NCBI RefSeq assembly: GCF_938028825.1
Contig: NZ_CALIZP010000018.1
Location: forward strand, 9,884 to 73,883
Direction of reading: 5' to 3'
From: an uncultured Cardiobacterium sp.
Lineage (GTDB): Bacteria > Pseudomonadota > Gammaproteobacteria > Cardiobacteriales > Cardiobacteriaceae
Length of the DNA stretch: 64,000 nt
Below the pieces are notes generated by a model. That model saw only the letters and a program-made list of their open reading frames with translations. It did no database searches and had not been told where the DNA came from. The position numbers and the translations under genes were made by a program. Below, piece by piece: positions 1 through 8,142 of this stretch; positions within the stretch are counted from its first letter, which is position 1; the number at the start of each line of letters is the position of its first letter.

Positions 1-30
1 TAAACCACAATGATACTGCGGAAAAGGGCT

Positions 31-36
31 TATAAT
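31..36 (+). promoter_or_regulatory. -10 box of the first gene
   Basis: A perfect TATAAT lies 38 bases before the start codon. An ATGATA at 10-15 could be the -35 box, but its 15-base spacer is short. Confidence 0.5.
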
Positions 37-73
37 TCACAGGTCTTAACCCCGTGTGTCAACAGGAGTCATC

Positions 74-427
74 ATGAAGCATCTGGCCGATTATCTGAAA
101 ACCGTCACCAGTACAGCCGTTTATGAGAAGCAGGAGTTGTTCGGCAAGATTGGCAATCTGCTCAGTTCCAACGCGGCGCTGATTACCGTGTTGTCGCTGA
201 TCAACAAGTGCCCGCGTCCGAAAATCATCGCTTATTCTGCCGCCACGCTCACACCGCGTGCTTATAGCGGCATGGTGGAGCGGGTGGAGGAGGCCATCCG
301 CCACAATTCGCCGATTCAGCAGTCCATTCACCGCGATGTTTATATTGCCGAGAAGGGCGATGTGGACTGGCTGATGATTATTCAGGAAGGCGAAGGCGAA
401 GCGGCGAAATATTGGGTGTTTTATTGA
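74..427 (+). CDS. hypothetical protein, 117 aa
   Basis: I do not recognise this family. The ATG at 74 has an AGGAG ribosome site at 64-68, which favours it over an upstream in-frame start at 56. The product is soluble-looking: a helical N-terminal half with the stretch LLSSNAALITVLSLINKCP, then a charged C-terminal part ending in KYWVFY. There is no signal peptide or clear membrane segment. It is a single-gene unit with its own -10 box at 31-36 and a strong terminator directly after the stop, shared with the converging gene on the other strand. Function unknown. Confidence 0.7.
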   Translation: MKHLADYLKTVTSTAVYEKQELFGKIGNLLSSNAALITVLSLINKCPRPKIIAYSAATLTPRAYSGMVERVEEAIRHNSPIQQSIHRDVYIAEKGDVDWLMIIQEGEGEAAKYWVFY

Positions 428-428
428 T

Positions 429-454
429 AAAAAAGCCCCGTAAGGGGCTTTTTT
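429..454. terminator. bidirectional intrinsic terminator
   Basis: An 11-bp perfect stem (AAAAAAGCCCC / GGGGCTTTTTT) with loop GTAA. It ends both the rightward gene at 74-427 and the leftward gene at 473-1036. Confidence 0.9.
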
Positions 455-472
455 GGGGAGGTCATGCAGCGG

Positions 473-1036
473 TTATTCCAGGCGGAACATTTTGCTGCCG
501 CTTTGCCGCAAGCCGTCGAGGGTCTGCAACTGCGCCTTGGCGGCGTCGTAATCGCCCGCTTCGACATGGCCGCGCAGCACGGCTATCGCCTGGCGGAATT
601 GCGCCAGTTCGTCCACATAGGCTTGCTGCCGGCTGTTCGGCACGTCGCGGCCGAGCCCCAGCACTTGCGCTTGGTCGGCGTAGGCGGAGAGGAGATGCAG
701 CGGTTCGGCCATTTCTTCTACGGTTTTCGCCTGTTGCAGGGCGCGGAAGTTTTTGTTGAGCAGTTTCATGGTCTGCTGCGCGTTGGCATCATCGTATTTT
801 TGCGGCGCAGGCAGTTTGTCGGTGGCGACGGCTTCCTGTACGTCAGTAACCGGCGCGGCGGTTTCCTGCGTGGTGGTGGCGCTTTCCCCCACGCCGACGG
901 TGCGGCTGGTCGTTACCGTCGATGTGGTCGTCACTTTCGAGGGCGGGGTCGGCTCGGCCATGTCCACGGCGTTGTCGTTAAAGGCCAGCGCGGGCGCGCC
1001 GAGGGCGAGTAACAGTGGCAAAAATGTTTTTTTCAT
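473..1036 (-). CDS. periplasmic cytochrome b562-like protein lacking the heme His
   Basis: 187 aa. Residues 1-18 are a Sec signal peptide (MKKTFLPLLLALGAPALA). A Thr/Ser/Pro-rich linker follows to about residue 80, then a roughly 100-residue helical domain. That domain lines up with E. coli cytochrome b562: NMETLNDNLKVIEKA matches TMKLLNKNFRALQQA, and the C-terminal TRNAYHQKYR matches LRQSGSKMFR. The axial Met is kept (M90), but the axial His position is Ser (about S181). The fold is probably a four-helix bundle that no longer binds heme in the usual way. GAGAGG lies just before the ATG. It is divergent from the creB-like gene. The family assignment rests on my alignment by eye. Confidence 0.65.
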   Translation of the reverse strand: MKKTFLPLLLALGAPALAFNDNAVDMAEPTPPSKVTTTSTVTTSRTVGVGESATTTQETAAPVTDVQEAVATDKLPAPQKYDDANAQQTMKLLNKNFRALQQAKTVEEMAEPLHLLSAYADQAQVLGLGRDVPNSRQQAYVDELAQFRQAIAVLRGHVEAGDYDAAKAQLQTLDGLRQSGSKMFRLE

Positions 1037-1096
1037 GTGTACCTCTCTGGTTGTCGCCTGCCGGGATGCAGACGCGGCCTATCTTAGCCCCCCGCC

Positions 1097-1126
1097 CTGA
1101 ACGCGCGCTTAACGCCACGTTATAAT
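1097..1126 (+). promoter_or_regulatory. promoter of the CreB-like regulator, probably leaderless
   Basis: CTGAAC at 1097-1102, an 18-base spacer, and TATAAT at 1121-1126. The expected transcription start falls at or next to the A of the ATG at 1133. No Shine-Dalgarno site fits between the two. Confidence 0.6.
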
Positions 1127-1132
1127 CCGGCC

Positions 1133-1795
1133 ATGAAACAGATTCTTTTGATTGAAGACGATCCCGCCATTGCCGACCCGCTCGCTTATGCCCTTGCCCG
1201 CGAGCACTGGCAGGTCGTCTGGCGCGACACCGGCATTGCCGCCCTCGAAGCCCTGCAACAGCAGGCGTTTGACTGCATCATTCTTGATGTCGGCCTGCCG
1301 GATACGGACGGCTTTGAACTCTGCCGCCGCATCCGCCGCGACCGGGCGACGCCGCTGATTTTCCTCACCGCACGCAATGAAGAGGTGGACCGCATCGTCG
1401 GCCTCGAACTCGGCGCGGATGATTATTGCGGCAAGCCGTTCAGCAGCCGCGAGCTGATTTCGCGCATCAAGGCGGTGTGCCGCCGCAGTGAAGGGCAGGG
1501 CAGGGCGGCTGATGTCTGGCAGGTGAACGAAGACGCGCAGACCATCAGCTACCACGGGCAGACGCTGGATCTCACCCGCTATGAATACCGCCTGCTGCGC
1601 CACCTGCTCACCCACGCCGGGCAGACGTTCGACCGCGACCGGCTCGTTAACACGCTGTGGGACCACCCTGACCATATCGACAACCGCACCGTGGACAGCC
1701 ACATCAAGACGCTGCGGCAAAAACTGCGCGCCATCGCGCCGGACGCCGACCCCATCCGCACCCGGCGCGGTTACGGCTACGTGCTGGAACGCTGA
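1133..1795 (+). CDS. creB: OmpR-family response regulator, CreB-like
   Basis: 220 aa. The receiver domain (1-115) has the acidic pocket E8-D9-D10, phospho-acceptor D52 in ILDVGLPDTDGFELC, T79 and K101. A winged-helix DNA-binding domain (about 125-218) ends TRRGYGYVLER. The receiver motif LDVGLPD-GFELCR and the effector stretch LTRYE-RTVD-HIKTLR-KLRAI match E. coli CreB closely. No histidine kinase lies beside it: the next gene converges on it and overlaps by 19 bases. Its partner must be encoded elsewhere, or the regulator is an orphan. Translation is probably leaderless. Confidence 0.8.
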   Translation: MKQILLIEDDPAIADPLAYALAREHWQVVWRDTGIAALEALQQQAFDCIILDVGLPDTDGFELCRRIRRDRATPLIFLTARNEEVDRIVGLELGADDYCGKPFSSRELISRIKAVCRRSEGQGRAADVWQVNEDAQTISYHGQTLDLTRYEYRLLRHLLTHAGQTFDRDRLVNTLWDHPDHIDNRTVDSHIKTLRQKLRAIAPDADPIRTRRGYGYVLER

Positions 1796-2658
1796 AGCGA
1801 GCCGAGATAAATGGCGGCCAGCGTCAGCGCCGCCCCGCCCCACTGCACGGCGCTGATGGGTTTGTGCAGCCAGAAGTAGTCGATGATCAGCGCTGCGACC
1901 GGTTCGGAAAGCAGCAGCAGGCCGGTCAGCGACAGGGTCAGCAGCGGGATGGCATAGGCAATCAGCCCCCAGGCGAAGCACTGCATCACCGCGCCGTAGA
2001 TGAACACCAGCGTGATGTCGTGCAGTGTCGTCGGGTAGAGTGCGCCCCGGTTGAAGAAGAGCGCGGGCATGATCAGCGCCAGCGCGCCGCCCAGGCTCAA
2101 AATCATCATCAGCGGGAAGAGACTGGTTTTTTCGATTTGATGCGTCTTGCGCACGCAGAGCATGGAAAGCGCCAGCAGCGCGCCTGAGGCCGTACCGCTG
2201 ATAAAGCCCCACACCGCGTTGCCGTTATGCCCGAATTCGGGGCTGCCGATGAGTGCCACGCCGCCGATGGCAAGCAGCAGGCTGAGGTTTTGCAGGGCGC
2301 TTGGCCGTTCGCCGAAGCAGGCAATGCCGATGGCGGTGAGGAAGAAGATTTGCAGGCTGTTCAGGAGGGTGGAAATGCCGGGGCCGACGGCGTGGATGCT
2401 TTCGTGCCACAGGGCGAGGTCGAAGGCGAGGAAGACGCCGGAGAGCAGCGCGGTGGCGATGGCGCGGCGACTCTGCGGGAAGGCGTGATGGAAGAGGCGC
2501 GCGAGGATGTAGAAGATGACGGCGGCGATGGCAAGCCGCCAGAAGGCGATGGCATAGGAGCCGACGGCGACGAATTTCACAATCAGGCTGCCGAGGCCGA
2601 AGATGACGCAGCCGATGAGCAGCAGCGGCGCGGCGTAGCGGGAGTGGGGAGCTTGCAT
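1777..2658 (-). CDS. EamA/DMT-family permease
   Basis: 293 aa with about ten hydrophobic segments arranged as two EamA repeats. The first begins at LLLIGCVIFGLGSLIVKF, the second near FISGTASGALLALSMLCV, and the usual late motif LSLTGLLLLSEPVAALI is present. This is an inner-membrane drug/metabolite transporter family protein; its substrate cannot be read from sequence. The 3' end overlaps the convergent creB-like gene by 19 bases. The start has a GGAGGA-type site upstream. Confidence 0.85.
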   Translation of the reverse strand: MQAPHSRYAAPLLLIGCVIFGLGSLIVKFVAVGSYAIAFWRLAIAAVIFYILARLFHHAFPQSRRAIATALLSGVFLAFDLALWHESIHAVGPGISTLLNSLQIFFLTAIGIACFGERPSALQNLSLLLAIGGVALIGSPEFGHNGNAVWGFISGTASGALLALSMLCVRKTHQIEKTSLFPLMMILSLGGALALIMPALFFNRGALYPTTLHDITLVFIYGAVMQCFAWGLIAYAIPLLTLSLTGLLLLSEPVAALIIDYFWLHKPISAVQWGGAALTLAAIYLGSLQRSST

Positions 2659-2755
2659 GGTTTGTCCTCCGGGGAAATCCCGTATGATGCCCGCGTTTTC
2701 GCGGCACGAGAAGCCCGCGCGAACGCCTCATTCCATTATTTTTTTAAGGATAGTC

Positions 2756-3991
2756 ATGCAAGAGACCCCCGCACGATGATGTCAACACGTCCCGCCGCCG
2801 CCTGAGCAGTATCGCCGCCGTCATCAGCTTCCGCCCGCTGCGCGCGCTGGCGGCATTGCTGCCGCTGAACGTTCTCGTGTCCGGCAAGACCGATTACCGC
2901 ACCTACGATTACAGCAAGCCGATTCCCGCACATGGCTACGCATTCAGCGACTTTTCCGGCAAACTCGCGCCGCTCGATTTCAAGCGCCGCGCGCTGGCCG
3001 ATGATGATGTCGCCATCGACATCCATTACTGCGGCATTTGCCACAGCGATGCGCATACCGGCCTCGGACACTGGGCGCGCGAGCAGAAAGTGCCGCAGGT
3101 TACCGGGCATGAAATCGCCGGGCTCGTGACCGCCGTCGGCAAGAACGTTACGAAATTCAAGGTGGGCGATCGCGTCGGCGTCGGCTGTTTCGTCGATTCC
3201 TGCGGCCATTGCCGCGAGTGTCGGGGCGGGCACGAGCAATATTGCGAAACACCCGGCGGCGCCGTCTTCACCTACGGCCAGCCGACCTCGGAAGCGCGCG
3301 ACCCCGGCGGCTACACCCAGGGCGGTTATTCCGACGTCATCGTCGTCAAGGACCGCTTCGTTATCCGCATCCCCGATACCATGCCGCTGGCCGTCGCCGC
3401 GCCGATAATGTGCTCCGCCGTTACCGCCTATTCGCCGCTCGTCAACTGGAAAGTGGGCAAAGGCAGCAAAGTCGGCGTCGTCGGCATGGGCGGCGTCGGG
3501 CACAACGCCGTGCAACTCGCCACCGCGATGGGCGCGGATGTGACCGTCTTCACCACCTCGCCGGAAAAAATCGAAGACGCCAAACGCTTCGGTGCGCGCG
3601 AAGTCATCCTCAACTTCGACCCCGACGCCATCACCAGGCACTTCCGCCACTTCGACTTCATCCTCGCCACCGTCCCCTACCAGTTCGAAATGGACGGCGT
3701 CCTGAGCACCCTGAAACGCTAAGGCACCCTGTGCCTTATCGGCGTCGGCGACTTTGAAAAGCCGAACCAGATTAACGTCCTGACCACTTCGCTCAACCGC
3801 GTCAATTTCAGCGGTTCGCTGGTCGGCTCGGTCAAGGAAATGCAGGAAGTCATCGACTACTGCGCCGCCAACAACATCCAGGCCGCTATCGAACTCGTCA
3901 AACCCGAAGACATCGGTCAACGCTGGCAGGACGTGATTGCCAAAAAGCCCGCTACCGCTACGTCATCGACATGGGCAAAGGCGCGGCCTGA
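2756..3991 (+). pseudogene. zinc alcohol dehydrogenase with a Tat-type leader, broken
   Basis: The zinc-dependent MDR alcohol dehydrogenase (YahK/CAD-like) is recognisable throughout: HYCGICHSDAH, GHEIAG, the structural-zinc cysteines CGHCRECRGGHEQYC, the NAD(P) motif GMGGVGHNAVQLA, and a C-terminal RYRYVIDMGKGAA. It needs at least three repairs. A frame change near 2770-2780 joins the ATG at 2756 (AAGGA upstream) to a twin-arginine leader SRRRLSSIAAVIS. An in-frame TAA lies at 3720-3722, between STLKR and GTLCLIGVGDF. A 1-base loss in the A run at about 3942-3947 shifts the last 15 codons. The intact part reads from a TTG at 2856 to 3722. Some of these could be sequencing errors. Confidence 0.85.
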
Positions 3992-4067
3992 AGCCGGCCC
4001 GCATGAAGCGGGCGGGCAGGGCGGGAAAGGCCTGCCCATCCCCCTCTCCCCGACAAAGAAACACACT

Positions 4068-4795
4068 ATGAAACAAACCCTCTTTTTCGCTGGCGCCGGC
4101 GGCGTCATCGGTCTGCCCTGTGCAAACTGCTGCTGGATGCAGGCCACATCGTGTACGGCACCACCCGCAGTGCCGACAAAGCCGGGCGCCTCGCCGCCCT
4201 CGGCGTCAAACCCGTCATCGTGGACGTCTTCGACGCCGGACGTCTGGAAGCCGCCGTTGCCGCCGCCAAACCCGACACCGTGCTGCACCAGCTCACCGAC
4301 CTGCCCGACGGCCTGAATCCCGCCGAAATGGAAGCCGCCCTCGTGCGCAACGCCCGCATCCGCGACGAAGGCACGCGCAACCTCGTCCGCGCCGCCCGGG
4401 CGGCGGGCGTCAAAAAAATCATTGCGCAGAGCATCGCCTTCGTTTATGCGGCGGGCAACGAACCGCATGACGAAACCGCGCCGCTGCTGGATTTCACCGA
4501 TCCCGCCTACGGCGAAACCGCCCGCGCCGTGCACAGCCTCGAAACCCGGGTGCTGGCAGGCGGCAACCCCGGCATCATCCTGCGTTACGGCATGCTCTAC
4601 GGCGGTGCCTCCGGTATCGCGGCCGTGCCGCCCGGCCTGCCGCCGCTGCACACAGACGCCGCCGCCTACGCTGCCCTGCTGGCGCTGGACGGCACGGTAA
4701 GCGGCATCTACAACGTCGCCGAAGCCTGCCCGCAGGTGAAGAGCGACAAATTCCGCCGCGATTTCCCGGCCTGGCGGGATGATTTCCGCCTGTAA
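4068..4795 (+). pseudogene. NAD(P)-binding SDR/epimerase-type protein, frameshifted
   Basis: The ATG at 4068 opens MKQTLFFAGAGGVIG, a Rossmann glycine motif. The frame is then lost at about 4113-4118, in a CCC run, and resumes as LCKLLLDAGHIVYGTTRSADKAG. A single restored C would rejoin the two. The rest (4151-4795) shows SDR features including GTRNLVRAARAAGVKKIIAQS and ILRYGMLYGG. Fused, the product would be about 242 aa. It lies 76 bases after the broken alcohol dehydrogenase and is probably from the same unit. Confidence 0.75.
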
Positions 4796-4810
4796 CGCAT
4801 TTTCCTGAAC

Positions 4811-4833
4811 AAAAAACGGCCCGCAAGGGCCGT
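4811..4833 (-). terminator. terminator behind the pyrD-linked ORF
   Basis: Stem ACGGCCC / GGGCCGT with loop GCAA. Read leftward it is followed by a run of six T, so it serves the minus-strand pyrD unit. There is no T run on the rightward side. Confidence 0.75.
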
Positions 4834-4845
4834 TGCTGTTTGCGG

Positions 4846-5219
4846 TCATCCATCAGCCCCGCAAGGCGGGTTCTCTTCTTCATATTGCCCTTCATGAAAG
4901 TAGGCGTAAGCGGCGGCTTCCAGGTCGCCGTCTCCCTCAGCAGGTTATCTGCTTCGTCGTAGAGCCGGTAGGTTTGCTGTTCGGCATCGCCAATGGGGCA
5001 GCTGCCGTCCAGCCCCGGCAGGAGGGTGTAGTAGGCATCGGTCAGCAGCAGGGATACGGCTTCTTTGCGGAGCGCGGTTTGCCTGTCGTCCAGGCGGAGG
5101 GCGCGAATTTTGGCATTCACTGCGCTGGGGCAGGGGCCCTCGGCGAAGGTTTCCTGCGTCATGCGCTGTTTTTCGAGGTAGCAATAGCGGGCGAAGTCGG
5201 CGGCGTTTATGGGCGTCTT
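4846..5219 (-). pseudogene. small unknown ORF directly after pyrD, frameshifted
   Basis: Translation continues in the pyrD frame straight after its TAA: KTPINAADFARYCYLEKQR, then MTQETFAEGPCPSAVNAK and on to EADNLLRE. The only ATG is at 5162 and has no good ribosome site. Around 4928-4937 the frame must change to give DGDLEAAAYAYFHEGQYEEE and a TGA at 4846-4848, right before the terminator. Without that change the ORF runs on, antisense, into the neighbouring SDR gene. I do not recognise the family. Either a start codon was lost or expression depends on pyrD read-through. Confidence 0.5.
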
Positions 5220-6221
5220 TTAACCGAGTTGGCGCAGGCAGTCGCGGATAAGCTGCGGGCCGTGGTAGATAAGGCCGGTGTAGATTTGCACGAGGTCAGC
5301 GCCGGCATCGAGTTTGGCCTGCATATCGGCGGCGTTCATCACCCCGCCGGCGGCGATGAGTGGGATTTCCGGCAGGCGGGCGCGGATTTTGGTGAGGATG
5401 GCGGTGGATTTGGCGGTGAGCGGCGCACCGGACAGCCCTCCTTGTTCGCTGCCGTGCGGGTGGCTGGCGACGGTGCTTTTGTCGAGGGTGGTGTTGGTAG
5501 CGATGATGCCATCGATGCCGCAGGCGGCGATGGTGTCGAGCAGGTCGTTGAGCGCGTCGTCATCGAGGTCGGGGGCGATTTTGACGACGATGGGGACGTG
5601 TTTTTGTGTGGATGCGGCAAGGCGCTGTTGTTCACTCTTGATGCCTGTCAGCAGGGTACGCAGGGCAGCGCCGTGTTGCAGGTCGCGCAGGCCGGCGGTG
5701 TTCGGCGAGGAGATGTTGATGGCGAGGTAGTCGGCATGTGCCCAGGCTTTCTGGATGCCGATGAGGTAGTCAGAGAGCGCCTGTTCGTTCGGGGTGTTTT
5801 TGTTTTTGCCGAGGTTGATGCCGAGGATGGCACGTGGACGCGGCGTGGCGGTAACGCGCGCGATGAGGGCGTCGATACCGTCGTTGTTGAAACCCATGCG
5901 GTTGATGATGGCCTGATGTTCGGGCAGGCGGTAGAGGCGTGGGCGGTCATTGCCCGGCTGTGGGCGCGGGGTGACGGTGCCGATTTCGATGAAGCCGAGG
6001 CCGGCGCGGTCAAAGGCGCTGATGGCGACGCCGTTTTTATCCAGCCCGGCGGCGAGACCGAGGCGGTTCGGGAAGGTCAGCCCCAGCAGTTCGACAGGCT
6101 GGCCGCCTTGTCCTTTCGGCATGATGGTCGGGAAGCGGGCAAGCGCGGCGAGGGTGAGGTCGTGCGCTTTTTCGGGGTCGAGGCGGAAGAGGAGCGGGCG
6201 GGCGAGGTGGTAGGGGTTCAT
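5220..6221 (-). CDS. pyrD: dihydroorotate dehydrogenase (quinone), class 2
   Basis: 333 aa, normal class-2 length. It oxidises dihydroorotate to orotate in pyrimidine synthesis and passes electrons to quinone at the inner membrane. Visible family features: the N-terminal membrane-association helix region (MNPYHLARPLLFRLDPEKAH), LGLAAGLDKNG, the active-site segment NISSPNTAGLR with the class-2 catalytic Ser, the FMN-binding VVKIAPDL, ATNTT, and the C-terminal GGVMNAADMQAKLDAGADLVQIYTG. The unknown small ORF follows in the same frame immediately after the stop. Confidence 0.97.
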   Translation of the reverse strand: MNPYHLARPLLFRLDPEKAHDLTLAALARFPTIMPKGQGGQPVELLGLTFPNRLGLAAGLDKNGVAISAFDRAGLGFIEIGTVTPRPQPGNDRPRLYRLPEHQAIINRMGFNNDGIDALIARVTATPRPRAILGINLGKNKNTPNEQALSDYLIGIQKAWAHADYLAINISSPNTAGLRDLQHGAALRTLLTGIKSEQQRLAASTQKHVPIVVKIAPDLDDDALNDLLDTIAACGIDGIIATNTTLDKSTVASHPHGSEQGGLSGAPLTAKSTAILTKIRARLPEIPLIAAGGVMNAADMQAKLDAGADLVQIYTGLIYHGPQLIRDCLRQLG

Positions 6222-6354
6222 GAGGTTTCCTGTGTGGATGATGCCGCCCGGGGACGGATGCGGTAGCGTTCAGGCGGCGTGGTTGCCGGGTTTTGCCGCC
6301 GGGGCATGGGGCGGCATGTTTTGGCAAGCGGAGAAATCTCTACTCTGCAAAGGG

Positions 6355-6390
6355 AAGCCTCTTCCCTCGCAAGCGGGGGAAGGGGGCTTT
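6355..6390. repeat. dispersed C/G palindrome (TTCCC-GCTTGC-GGGAA family)
   Basis: An imperfect inverted repeat, CCTCTTCCCTCGC-AAGC-GGGGGAAGGGGG, in the short gap between pyrD and serC. It is related to the copies at 49368-49387, 49478-49497, 52711-52736 and about 52823-52848. It may also help to terminate serC. Confidence 0.6.
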
Positions 6391-6401
6391 ATCTTTTATC
6401 T

Positions 6402-7478
6402 TTACGCGTTCTTCTCCGCGAAGGTTTGCATGTAGCCGATGAGCGCCCGCACGCCTTCGATGGGCATGGCGTTGTAGAGGCTGGCGCGCAGGCCGCCGAG
6501 CAGTTTGTGGCCTTTCAGCCCGGCGAAGCCTTGTGCTTCGGCTTCTTGCCAGAAGCGGGTGTCGAGTTCGGGCGAGGGTGTGCGGAAGGTCACGTTGGTG
6601 CGCGAGCGGCAGGCGGGCGGTATGTCGTTGCGGTAGTAGCCGCTTTGGTCGATATAGGCGTAAAGCAGGCCGGATTTGGCGATGCTTTCCGCTTCAAAGT
6701 GGGCGATGCCGCCACTATCTTTAATCCAGTGCAGGACTTTGTTCAGCATGTAGATTTGCCAGGTCGGCGGGGTATTGAACAGGCTGTTCGCCGCCGCATG
6801 CGCCGCGTAGGTGAGGAATTTGGGTACACGCGGGTGGTCTTTGATGAGGTCGCGGCGGACGAAAACGAGGGCGAGACCTGCCGGGGCGAGGTTTTTCTGC
6901 ACGCCGCCATAGACGATGGCGCAGCGCTCCCAAGGGATGGCGCGGGTGTAGTAGTCGGAGGAGGCGTCGATAACCAGCGGCACGGTGGCGGTCGGGTAGT
7001 CGCGGTATTGCACGCCGCTGATGGTTTCGTTGCTGGTGAGGTAGAGGTAGCGGCAATCGGCGGGCAGCGGCGGCAGGGCATCCGGCAGGGTGGTGAAACC
7101 GTTCGCGCGCCCCGTCCAGATTTCGCGGGCATCGCCAACACGCTGCGCTTCTTTCAGTGCTTTTTCCGCCCAGATGCCGCTGTTGATGTAGGCGGCGCAG
7201 CCGCCGTCGGCGAGCAGGTTGAGCGGGATCATGTCGAATTGTTGGTGCGCGCCGCCGGGCAGTAACAACGGCTGGAAGTCGGCGGGCGCAGCGATGAGTT
7301 CTTGCGCGAGCGCCAGGGTTTCTTCGTGCACGGCTTCGAAACGTTTGCTGCGGTGGCTGATTTCCAGCACGGACATGCCGCAGCCCTGGAAGTCGAGCAG
7401 TTCGGCCTGGGCGGCTTCGAGGACGGCCAGCGGCAGGGTGCAGGGTCCGGCGGTGAAGTTGTAGATGCGGTGGGTCAT
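6402..7478 (-). CDS. serC: phosphoserine aminotransferase
   Basis: 358 aa. A PLP enzyme that converts 3-phosphohydroxypyruvate and glutamate to phosphoserine (serine synthesis); in many bacteria it also acts in vitamin B6 synthesis. Features: IYNFTAGPCTLP at the N-terminus, MSVLEISHRSK, GGAHQQFDMIPLNLL, and the PLP lysine in YGGVQKNLAPAG. The C-terminal RASLYNAMPIEGV is also diagnostic. I chose the ATG at 7478 (MTHRIYNF) because AGAGAGG precedes it; a longer frame to 7556 adds 26 non-homologous residues. Confidence 0.96.
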   Translation of the reverse strand: MTHRIYNFTAGPCTLPLAVLEAAQAELLDFQGCGMSVLEISHRSKRFEAVHEETLALAQELIAAPADFQPLLLPGGAHQQFDMIPLNLLADGGCAAYINSGIWAEKALKEAQRVGDAREIWTGRANGFTTLPDALPPLPADCRYLYLTSNETISGVQYRDYPTATVPLVIDASSDYYTRAIPWERCAIVYGGVQKNLAPAGLALVFVRRDLIKDHPRVPKFLTYAAHAAANSLFNTPPTWQIYMLNKVLHWIKDSGGIAHFEAESIAKSGLLYAYIDQSGYYRNDIPPACRSRTNVTFRTPSPELDTRFWQEAEAQGFAGLKGHKLLGGLRASLYNAMPIEGVRALIGYMQTFAEKNA

Positions 7479-7510
7479 GGGAGCCTCTCTTTGGGTTTCG
7501 GGGGATGGAT

Positions 7511-7888
7511 TCAGTGTTTGCGACGCAAGGAAGCGACCGCAAGCGTTCCTATGCAACTGACGACAATGGAGATAGCAAGTTTTTCATGCTGATATTGTGC
7601 TGCAAAGAATGCGCCGATGATGCCGCCTGCGCATACGGAGGCGGCAAGCAGAATACCGCTCATACGCTCAATGAATGTCAGCCAAAGCATACGTCCTTCC
7701 TGTTTGCGGCGAAATTCGGCTTCCGCCTTGGTTTGTTCGATGACGAAATCCACAATGTCAGGCCGAAATTGATGCAATCGCTCTAACGCATTGACGTCTA
7801 AAACCGGGCTGTCTAATTCTGTATGTGATACTCGCAGCTCATTTCCCTGTCGGTTACGTGCTTCAAGGCGGGTATTTTTATTTGCCAT
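7511..7888 (-). CDS. small membrane protein with coiled stalk, possibly DUF2335-like
   Basis: 125 aa. Residues 1-35 are polar. A charged helical stretch (VIEQTKAEAEFRRKQEGRM) is followed by two membrane segments (about 75-92 and 98-116) and a basic end, SLRRKH. This charged-helix plus two-TM layout resembles DUF2335 membrane proteins, but the match is weak. It overlaps the upstream small ORF by 11 bases and is probably co-translated with it. Function unknown. Confidence 0.6.
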   Translation of the reverse strand: MANKNTRLEARNRQGNELRVSHTELDSPVLDVNALERLHQFRPDIVDFVIEQTKAEAEFRRKQEGRMLWLTFIERMSGILLAASVCAGGIIGAFFAAQYQHEKLAISIVVSCIGTLAVASLRRKH

Positions 7889-8057
7889 AGGATTTGTGTA
7901 TCTGCCGGTTCATCTCACGCACAATTTGCTGCATATCCTGCCGCAGGGCAGCGCGGTCTTTGTCGAAACCGTTGCGAAAATCGGGGTATGTCGGTGGCCG
8001 GGTCAGGATTTCTCCGAGAATGCCCATGCCATCCAAAATGTTGTGTAATTTTTTCAT
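7878..8057 (-). CDS. hypothetical small protein, 59 aa
   Basis: Starts MKKLHNILDGMGILG at 8057 and ends RQIHKSYGK. A longer frame reaches 8183 but would overlap the upstream gene by 41 bases, so I prefer the shorter start. It is charged, with a helical C-terminal half (RAALRQDMQQIVREMNRQI). It overlaps the next gene by 11 bases, so the two are likely partners in one unit. Not recognised. Confidence 0.5.
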   Translation of the reverse strand: MKKLHNILDGMGILGEILTRPPTYPDFRNGFDKDRAALRQDMQQIVREMNRQIHKSYGK

Positions 8058-8142
8058 TGGCAAGTCCAGGGTTTGTTGGTGTTGTTGCGGCGCTAGTTTA
8101 ACTGTCTTTTCCGGTGGTTTTCTCTCTTCGCCGCACAGACGG

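Noticed and set aside
4575..4845. The long read-through form of the ORF behind pyrD, extending antisense into the SDR gene
   Set aside because: Protein-like sequence ends, after a frame change, at a TGA immediately before a terminator; the rest is antisense noise.
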